NCBI GenBank assembly: GCA_024305405.1
Contig: JAKNDB010000098.1
Span: forward strand, 4,025,501-4,089,500
DNA from: Dirofilaria immitis
Taxonomy: Eukaryota; Nematoda; Chromadorea; Rhabditida; Onchocercidae
DNA: 64,000 nt
Reading direction: 5' to 3'
A program made the translations under genes and the position numbers. Below are positions 63,251 to 64,000 of the stretch, piece after piece; within the stretch, counting starts at the first letter, position 1, and each line of letters starts with the position of its first letter. The notes below the pieces were generated by a model that was given only the letters and a program-made list of their open reading frames with translations, made no database searches and had not been told where the DNA came from.

Positions 63251-63716
63251 ACACAAATATGCACTTATATTTTAAAGGAATGGTTTATATAAAATTTTAT
63301 TTCTCACATTTCATTCATACATTTCGATTTTACTCTTTCATTTATTCAATTCCTTTTTTCTTTAATATTTTATAATTTGAATTAAATATATTTTTAAGTT
63401 TTTAATTATAAATAAATTCATTTAATAATTAATTAATTAATTTACTTATTTATTATTAAATATATTATTTAATCATTTTTTTATAACTCATATGCATATG
63501 AATATAATTCAATATAATATACAATATACTCTCTTCTATCATTATTATTATCATCAACATCATTAACATTATCATTATCATTACTATCATAGGCATTTAT
63601 CATTAATTTGAAATAATATTTCGTAATGAAAGATATGCATATATTTGCATTATTAATGTTCAATTTGTTAATTTGAATTTTTATATTTAATTACAATAAA
63701 TATTTCTTTTATTAAG
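63251..63716 (+). other. A+T-rich stretch with ATC/ATT triplets
   Basis: A degenerate (ATT/ATC)n patch at 63528-63598 drives a short Asn/Asp-rich minus frame (63481-63663). The last part, tatttcttttattaag, resembles a splice acceptor. Confidence 0.5.
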
Positions 63717-63746
63717 CATTAATTGCTCGTCTTAACAAAATATATG

Positions 63747-63764
63747 TGAACTTTGACCTTTCAT
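63747..63764 (-). promoter_or_regulatory. DR1-type nuclear-receptor site (candidate), copy 2
   Basis: Identical to 44398-44415 over 18 bases (tgaactttgacctttcat). The reverse complement carries AGGTCA-A-AGTTCA. It starts one base after a GT that could serve as a donor for a micro-exon at 63717-63745. Flanking sequence shows no clear similarity to the first copy. Confidence 0.35.
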
Positions 63765-64000
63765 CCAAAAAAGAGAAAAGATTGATAAGAATATTTTTAG
63801 ATAAATTATAAAGATTTTATATTTAATGCATAACATTTAACCTTTTTAACAATTTTATTTATTATTATTATTATTCTTATAAAAATTATTAAAATAATAA
63901 ATTTAAAATTTTTAAATTAAAATAAATTAATTTCGTAATAATTAAATAAAAACAATTTTAATAGTAAATATTCGATAAATTTTAAAATAAAATTGAATAA
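63765..64000. other. A+T-rich window end
   Basis: Nothing gene-like before the end of the window. Confidence 0.5.

Noticed and set aside
62623..63264. Three minus-strand frames of 176-213 codons
   Set aside because: All follow from a stop-free 40-44 bp satellite unit; three overlapping frames cannot all be genes and none has a non-repeat core.
1..64000. tRNA genes
   Set aside because: I looked for GGTTCRANTCC-type B boxes paired with an A box in the G+C-richer islands and found none convincing; a tRNAscan-SE run would settle it.

Overview
The window is eukaryotic nuclear DNA of extreme A+T content (spot counts on single lines give roughly 15-20% G+C). It is almost entirely intergenic and intronic sequence dotted with microsatellites and short tandem arrays. 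No prokaryotic gene order, rRNA, convincing tRNA, recognisable transposon ORF or CRISPR array is visible. The long open frames are nearly all products of low-complexity or tandem-repeat sequence.

One gene is supported. Four small plus-strand exons (33600-33632, 42585-42699, 44330-44394, 48933-49005) splice in compatible phase (0, 1, 0, then 1) into the N-terminus of a protein: an 11-residue leader followed directly by a calponin-homology (CH) domain. The IYTEWVNRHL opening resembles the CH domain of neuron navigator proteins (vertebrate NAV1-3, insect sickie, nematode UNC-53), so the window probably holds the 5' end of a navigator-type cytoskeletal regulator. Introns are about 9.0, 1.6 and 4.5 kb, and a fourth exceeds 14 kb. 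The remainder of the gene lies beyond 64 kb, apart from one doubtful micro-exon at 63717-63745. A bilaterian animal is therefore likely. A small-bodied or parasitic invertebrate with a very A+T-rich genome fits, but I cannot name the lineage from the sequence.

Layout. 1-33599: presumed intergenic or 5' flank, with microsatellites (AAT, TATG, CCT, CT, GA, TTA), short arrays (60, 40, 23, 96, about 165 and 68 bp units), a 600-bp purine/pyrimidine-alternating stretch rich in ACGT (13600-14190), and two G+C-richer islands that can fold (7699-7850, 21440-21540). 33600-49005: the CH-domain exons and their introns, which carry further arrays (10, 54/58, 52 and 39 bp units). 49006-64000: the fourth intron or downstream sequence, with arrays of 31, 62 and about 42 bp units.

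The most interesting non-repeat observation is an exact 18-bp word (tgaactttgacctttcat) that occurs just inside the donor of exon 3 and again at 63747. On the minus strand it reads as a DR1 nuclear-receptor (HNF4/RXR-type) site.
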